Assembly: GCF_040412425.1 (NCBI RefSeq) | Contig: NC_089766.1 | Span: 49,530,797-49,594,796, forward strand | DNA length: 64,000 nucleotides | Direction: 5' to 3' | Source of the DNA: Macrobrachium rosenbergii | Lineage: Eukaryota; Arthropoda; Malacostraca; Decapoda; Palaemonidae | Shown here: positions 58,881-64,000 of the stretch, one piece after another | Layout of the letters: the number at the start of each line of letters is the position of its first letter | Position numbering within the stretch: position 1 is the stretch's first letter | The notes under the pieces: model-generated | What the model was told of the DNA's origin: nothing | Database searches by the model: none | Seen by the model: the letters and a program-made list of their open reading frames with translations, nothing else | Translations under genes and position numbers: made by a program

Positions 58881-59112
58881 AAATTTTTACTCACATCAGG
58901 ATCGAACTCAAGTCTTTCAATTGAAAGGCGAGGGCGCTGCCCACCAGGCCACACAAGTCATAAAAGAAGTTGGAAGCCGAGTGCCACCGCACACAAGGAA
59001 TTGCCAGGGCACTCAGGTACCAACTTCTTTTATGACTTGTGTGGCCCAGTGGGCAGCGCCCTGCCTTTCAGTTGAAAGACCTGGGTTCGATCCTGTGCGA
59101 GTCAGAAATTTA
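58881..59112. repeat. head-to-head tRNA-like inverted pair inside (TA)n
   Basis: Two ~110-bp arms are inverted copies. Right arm, plus strand: GTGGCCCAGTGGGCAGCG (59041-59058) resembles a Pol III A box, and GGGTTCGATCC (59083-59093) a B box, ~40 bp apart as in tRNA genes. Left arm has the complements GGATCGAAC (58899-58907) and CGCTGCCCACCAGGCCAC. The shared inner sequence is CACAAGTCATAAAAGAAGTT and its complement. The tRNA 5' ends face the centre, so transcription would diverge outward into the TA arrays. A complete tRNA cloverleaf is not evident. Confidence 0.88.
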
Positions 59113-59158
59113 TCTCTGTTCTACACGTGATTGTGTGTTGATCATTTCCATATATGTA

Positions 59159-59164
<6 letters not shown>

Positions 59165-59241
<77 letters not shown>

Positions 59242-59255
59242 GTATATATATATAT
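59165..59255. repeat. (TA)n microsatellite
   Basis: About 40 TA units. It forms the right border of the tRNA-like palindrome. Confidence 0.95.
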
Positions 59256-59754
59256 ATGCTATAATTATTTATTCATTAAAGTAAAATTGTCAGAGTAGGA
59301 ATACTCTGACTGACTGATAGTTAAATTAGCCGACGGTGACGACACAAGAGGTCCTGTGGAGTGGTGGGCCCGGGCGAATGCGAGCCTTATTCAGACCTGG
59401 TCACGAAACGCGGAGTCCAAACGAAGTCGAGGAATGACCGAGTGGAATGAAGTCGCCGATAAAACCGATCCACGAGTCAGTGGGACATGATTAATCTGAG
59501 GTCGGGTAAACATGCAACATGTTTTCTTAGGACGCCTTATGCCAACATGCGGCGGTGGGATTCCCTTCTAGAAGGAGGAAGTTTGGTGTTATGACAGTAA
59601 TCCCTCTTTTTAAGTATTTTATTTTTTTTTTTTTTTTGTGGGGGGGTCTGACAGTAATCGTTCTTTTTATTTATTTTTTTTTTTTTTGGGCCTCTGGTTC
59701 GTCTTTGGCCCGTGTGTCGTCCCCCTTATCGAATTTTAGACACACAAATAAATA
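59256..59754. other. unannotated DNA
   Basis: Unique DNA with T runs near 59620-59690. Nothing recognised. Confidence 0.4.
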
Positions 59755-60096
59755 CGTCCTTATTTTCCCCGTACGGGGGTAGTGCTTTTAGCGCACCTCA
59801 CGCGTGGTGCACTGTAGGCGTTACTTGAGGTTCTCTGCAGCGTCCCTTCTTTAGGCCCCTAGCTGCAACCCCTTTCGTTCCTTTTACTGTACCTCCGTTC
59901 ATATTCTTTCTTCCATCTGACTTTCCTTAACCCTCTTCTAACAATTGTTTCTCGTGTGCAGCTGCGAGGTTTTCCTCCTGTTACACCTTTGTAACCTTTC
60001 ACTCTCAGTTTTCCTTTTAGCGCTGTATGACCTCATAGGTCCCAGCGCTTGGCCTTTGGCCTAAATTCTATATTCTGTCCATCTGTCTTTATTTTT
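59755..60096 (+). mobile_element. Family A retroposon, copy 15 (full length)
   Basis: It starts with the perfect palindrome CCCCGTACGGGG and ends TAAATTCTATATTCTG. Flanks TCCTTATTTT and TCTTTATTTT (9 of 10 identical) are a target duplication. Confidence 0.88.
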
Positions 60097-60234
60097 CAAG
60101 ACCTTGGAATACCTTCTGAATATTGTTTCTGCTATTCCCGTTCCCTGAACACTTTCTGCTTTTCAAGGTCACTGGCTGACTTGTCGCACTTCAAAAGCCA
60201 CACTGCGTTTTGTTTTTGGGGGTTTAAAATAAAA

Positions 60235-60620
60235 ATAAGTAAACAATGCGCCGAAGTTTCCTCGGCGCAATCGAGTTTTCTGTACAGCAAGGCCACCGGA
60301 AATACATCTATCTTTTGGCGGTCCCGGTATAATGCTGTATGAACCGCGGCCCATGAAACTTTAACCACTGCCCGGTGGTGGCCTGTCCTACATCGTTGCC
60401 AGAAGCATGTTCATTACTAACTTTAACCTTAAATAAAATAACAAATACTGAGGCTAGAGGGCTGCAGTTTGGTATGTTTGATGATTGGAGGGTGGATGAT
60501 GAACATACCAATTTGCAGCCCTCTAACCTCTGTAGTTTTTAAGATCTGAGGGCGGACGGGAAAAGTGCGGACGGACAGACAAAGCTGGCACAACAGTTTT
60601 CTTTTACAGAAAACTAAAAC
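60235..60620 (-). mobile_element. Family B hairpin-chain element, copy 6
   Basis: Minus orientation, full length. The terminal hairpin GCGCCGAAG...CTTCGGCGC-type is at 60248-60268 and the long central hairpin at about 60447-60534 (arms ~38 bp). Confidence 0.8.
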
Positions 60621-61271
60621 CCTGTAAATACAGAGGTATATACGTCTGCGGGCGAAAGAAAGCAATTTTCTTTGAGTCTTTTGTCGTGCTTTGTGAATTT
60701 TCTTATACTTTGAGGTCAAGTCAAATTTTGTCACCGGGAGGTCGCCATTTAAATGCATGCTGTTGTCCTTCATTCCTTGTGGAATGAGAAAAATATATTC
60801 CATTTTCAATTTAGTTTTCTGTATAGTATAACTGGTCTCTAATTGCTCTGGTTTTTTTTTTTTTTTGATTATTTGTCTATAACATAAAATAAAAATAAAA
60901 AAATTCCAGTGTGTCCTGAAATTCTCTATAACATCCATACCGTGTGAGAAATTCATTGAATGTAGGAGGACACTAACCTATTACACTAACTTGTGTTTTG
61001 CTAAATCTTGTTTTGGCTGGTTAATTGACTTGATACATTGGTGTCCTCCTTCGTGCTGCATACATGCAGATTAAGGACACGCACCTACAGAAACGCTTAT
61101 CGGTTTCATGTAGTTTAAGCGACCTTTACTTCCGTCAAGGTCACACCTGTCGAGAGAATACACACACTACGTTATTTGTGCAAGGGTTGGCTTCGCTCAT
61201 TAGGGTTGATTGAAACTGAATATCCAGGGACAGATTTCGATTCCTAAATTGGAAGTAAGAGAGGATCTTCC

Positions 61272-61273
<2 letters not shown>
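60621..61273. other. unannotated DNA
   Basis: Unique DNA. Nothing recognised. Confidence 0.4.
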
Positions 61274-61331
<58 letters not shown>

Positions 61332-61332
61332 T
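61274..61332. repeat. (AAT)n microsatellite
   Basis: About 19 units. Confidence 0.95.
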
Positions 61333-61410
61333 TAAGTTTTCCTTAACTCTACTCTTGAACCAGTCCACAGTACCTCTGCTCACACCCGCTCCCTTCTCAC
61401 AGTTTGCATT

Positions 61411-62172
61411 CCCCAGATTCCTCCCCATCTTTCCCCACTTTCCCCAGATTCCTCCCCATCTTTCCCCACTTTCCCAGATTCCTCCCCATCTTGCCCCACT
61501 TTCCCCAGATTCCTCTCCACCTTTCCCCACTTTCCCCAGATTCCTACCCACCTTTCTCAACTTTCCCCAGATTCCTCCCCTTCTTTCCCAGATTCCCCCC
61601 ATTTCCCCAGATTGCTCCCCATCTTTCCCCATTTTCCCCAGATTCCTCTCCATCTTTCTCCGCTTTCCCCAGATTCCTCATTAGCTTTCCCCAGATTCCT
61701 CCCCATCTTTCCCCAGATTCCTCCGAATCTTCCCCCCACTTTCTCCAGATTCCTCCCCATCTTTCCCCACTTTCCCAAGATTCCTCCCCGTCTTTCCCCA
61801 CTTTCCTCAGATTCCTCCCCGTCTTTCCCCACTTTCCCAAGATTCCTCCCAATCTTTTACAACTTCCCTCAGATTCCTCCCCTTATTTCTCTGCTTTCCC
61901 CAGATTCCTCCCCATCCTTTTCCTCCCCCCATCTTTTCCAAGATTCCTCCCCATCTTTCCCCCCCAGATTCCTCCCCATCTTTCTCCACTTTCCCCAATT
62001 CCTCCTCAACTTTCCCCAGATTCCTCCCCATCTTTCCCCCATTTTCTCCAGATTCCTCCCCATCTTTCCCCACTTTCCCCAGGTTCCTCCCCATCTTTCC
62101 CCCACTTTCCCCAGATTCCTCCACATCTTTCTCCACTTTCCTCAGATTCCTCTCCATCTTTCCCAACCTTCC
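61411..62172. repeat. 31-bp pyrimidine-rich minisatellite, about 24 copies
   Basis: The unit contains CCCCAGATTCCTCCCCATCT followed by TTCCCCACTTT. It is strongly strand-asymmetric (pyrimidine on plus). As 31 is not divisible by 3, all plus frames repeat one P/F/S/L-rich peptide and all minus frames one G/E/W/K-rich peptide, giving 85-259 codon frames on both strands. These are artefacts of the period. Confidence 0.95.
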
Positions 62173-62365
62173 CGATATGTTGAGTAATTTCTAAGCATAG
62201 AGTCCAATTAAAACCAACATTTTTCGTAATTTTCATAATAGTGTAACAAGACCGGTTCACTTGACGCGAATGAAGCCTAAGACGTCGTTTTTATGGTACA
62301 AGATTTCTTTGTTGATGGGTAAATGATAAGTAGAATTTTTGAAGAAATGTCCCATTTCATAAAAT

Positions 62366-62373
62366 TATTATTA

Positions 62374-62431
<58 letters not shown>
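62366..62431. repeat. (ATT)n microsatellite
   Basis: About 22 units. Confidence 0.95.
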
Positions 62432-62433
<2 letters not shown>

Positions 62434-62820
62434 TCATGTTCTTACAGCTTCCATATAGTAAAACATATTTTTGAAAAGAGAACGGAGCGAAAGGCGTCAG
62501 GCATCACTGTATAAATACAATAAAAAAATAATTAGTTATAATAAACAACTTTTCAGAAGGGCTGTCTAACTAAACAATCAAATATATCCTAAATTATGTT
62601 ATATTCTCAGCTCACTGAAATTCAGCCATGTGGTTCTTTTGTGTGCCTGGCCCAGTGCGTTTTACTGAGCGTGAGTCTGTTTTCTATACGAGTATGTTTT
62701 TGTTTTCTTATGACACTTTGTATGACTCTGCACACGAATGTTGAAATGATTATGTCGGTGTTTGTTTATCTGTGTAAAAAGTGCGGGTTCGAATCATCCG
62801 AGTTTGGTCATATGGAAATA
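62432..62820. other. unannotated DNA
   Basis: A 99-codon plus frame (62596-62895) is C/F/L-rich, runs into the retroposon and has no recognised domain. Confidence 0.4.
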
Positions 62821-62822
62821 CA

Positions 62823-63050
62823 AACCGACTTGGCCCCTTTTACTGTACCTCCGTTCTTATTCTGTTCCTTCGGTCTGATTCCCTATCCTCTTTAACAATT
62901 GTTTCATAGTGCAACTGCGAGGTTTACCGTGTCACACCTTTCAAACCTTACTGTCAGTTTTTCTTTCAGCGCCGAATGACCTTAGAGGTCCCAGCGCTTG
63001 GCCTTTGGCCTAAATTCTATGTTCTATTCTACAAACCGACATGCATATAC
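62823..63050 (+). mobile_element. Family A retroposon, copy 16 (5' truncated, with target duplication)
   Basis: It starts at GCCCCTTTTACTGTACCTCC. Flanks ACAAACCGACTTG and ACAAACCGACATG (12 of 13 identical) bracket the truncated copy, so truncation happened at insertion, as in target-primed reverse transcription. Confidence 0.88.
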
Positions 63051-63475
63051 ATATAAGCTCATAGAAACGTGGAAACAAACGCACTCATTCACACCACCAC
63101 ACAAACACTCGGCACAAACACGCAACTCCATACACTCAGACATAAACAAACATGCAACCAAATACTCATAAGCACACAAAGAGACGGCCGCTTACAACCA
63201 AACTCTCCTACGCACACACACAAACACACACACACACACACACATACACACACACACGTGCTAGCTCATAGTACACAGTGTGTAGAGAGCCCTCTAGCGA
63301 ACCTCGGTCGTGGTGTTCGGGTGTGCTTGTAAAAATAATTAAAGCGGCGCTGTCGGATGGCGTCGGAATGCGATAGATCATAGCCACTTGTGGCCCAGAT
63401 TAATTATTTATGATTTTTCATTCTCCTCCCGCGTAACATGCAATTGCTTTTAAATAATAGGAGACTCTTGTTTTT

Positions 63476-63479
<4 letters not shown>
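63051..63479. other. CA-rich DNA, no gene
   Basis: Dispersed ACAAAC/ACACAC motifs, with a CA run at 63216-63257. Nothing else recognised. Confidence 0.5.

Positions 63480-63548
<69 letters not shown>
63480..63548. repeat. (TC)n microsatellite
   Basis: About 34 units. Confidence 0.95.
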
Positions 63549-63550
<2 letters not shown>

Positions 63551-63602
63551 ACTGAGACGCATCACAGTTCCTTCTTTATTTAGGTCTGTTACTGTTATTT
63601 TT

Positions 63603-63649
63603 TTTTTTTTAGTGACTTTGAAAACAAAATGCTATACACAAACACACAC

Positions 63650-63726
<77 letters not shown>

Positions 63727-63844
63727 TATATATATATTTGCATGTGTGTATTCTTTGTATCAGTGACTTCGAAAACAAAACGACACACACACACGTGTTC
63801 TTTATATCAGTGATATATAAAACAATATATACACACACACACAC

Positions 63845-63909
<65 letters not shown>

Positions 63910-63960
63910 GCATGTGTGTGAGTTCTCCTTTGTTTCAGTGGTCACCTCGCTGGGAAGTGA
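63603..63960. repeat. tandem units of unique flank plus (CA)n(TA)n
   Basis: AGTGACTTTGAAAACAAAA, AGTGACTTCGAAAACAAAA and the diverged AGTGATATATAAAACAATA each precede ACACACACA. Two of them are followed by TA arrays and TTTGCATGTGTGT. This is a microsatellite co-amplified with its flank. Confidence 0.85.
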
Positions 63961-64000
63961 CCCTTGACCCCTCCTCCCGAGCTTAGCAGGACCATTGACC

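Noticed and set aside
59035..59110. Functional tRNA gene
   Set aside because: A and B boxes are present, but I cannot draw an acceptor stem or a clear anticodon arm, and the sequence exists as an inverted pair.
61355..62260. Frames of 84-259 codons on both strands
   Set aside because: They result from a 31-bp repeat without stops; proline/phenylalanine and glycine/tryptophan repeats mirror each other on the two strands.
63925..64000. TTTGTTTCAG as a 3' splice site of an exon running off the window
   Set aside because: All three frames downstream reach a stop within about 16 codons and no domain is recognisable.

Overview
This window looks like nuclear DNA from an arthropod, most likely a decapod crustacean. 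A caridean shrimp such as a palaemonid is my best guess, but that is recollection of repeat families, not a search result. The signs are very dense (TA)n, (TC)n and (ATT)n microsatellites, several dispersed families that recur within 64 kb, degenerate non-LTR retrotransposon remnants, and runs of the arthropod telomere-type unit CCTAA/TTAGG inside one repeat. I found no bacterial operon, rRNA gene, CRISPR array or intact protein-coding gene. Nearly all long reading frames here come from simple or tandem repeats and are not annotated as genes.

Layout. 0-8 kb: a SINE-like retroposon (family A) with a clean target-site duplication, a LINE remnant, a GC-rich island at 3.5-3.9 kb, a hairpin-rich element (family B) and a diverged tandem duplication. 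8.4-9.8 kb: a 22-bp minisatellite. 10-18 kb: family A copies, a second LINE remnant, a decayed 33-bp tandem repeat and three tandem (TC)n-bearing segments. 18-27 kb: a cluster of inverted repeats, most of them edged by or containing (TA)n or (ATT)n, a LINE 3' end with an (AAT)n tail, and the first copy of a terminal-inverted-repeat element (family H). 28-35 kb: AT-rich arrays, a 41-bp minisatellite, a LINE C-terminal remnant and an 86-bp repeat. 37 kb: a tRNA-like SINE nested in a family A copy. 39-48 kb: (ATT)n arrays co-amplified with short flanks, an inverted-repeat element inside (TA)n, family H again and (TC)n arrays. 48.5-51 kb: a hAT-type MITE and a dead mariner. 51-54 kb: family B between tandem units, family H, a palindromic (ATT)n-tailed element, a CT/CTT tract and a possible 81-nt exon. 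55-64 kb: 47-bp and 31-bp minisatellites, more A and B copies, a tRNA-like inverted pair inside (TA)n and compound microsatellites.

The organising theme is interplay between mobile elements and simple sequence. Family A and the LINEs moved by reverse transcription: there are 10-13 bp duplications, 5' truncation and simple-sequence tails. A second class consists of palindromes of about 100-850 bp that sit inside or beside (TA)n and (ATT)n tracts; two carry divergent tRNA-like promoter boxes. A third process repeatedly amplified a microsatellite together with 35-90 bp of its flank. The only protein-coding candidates are a 27-codon exon at 54061-54141, with weak netrin-type (NTR) resemblance, and the broken mariner transposase.
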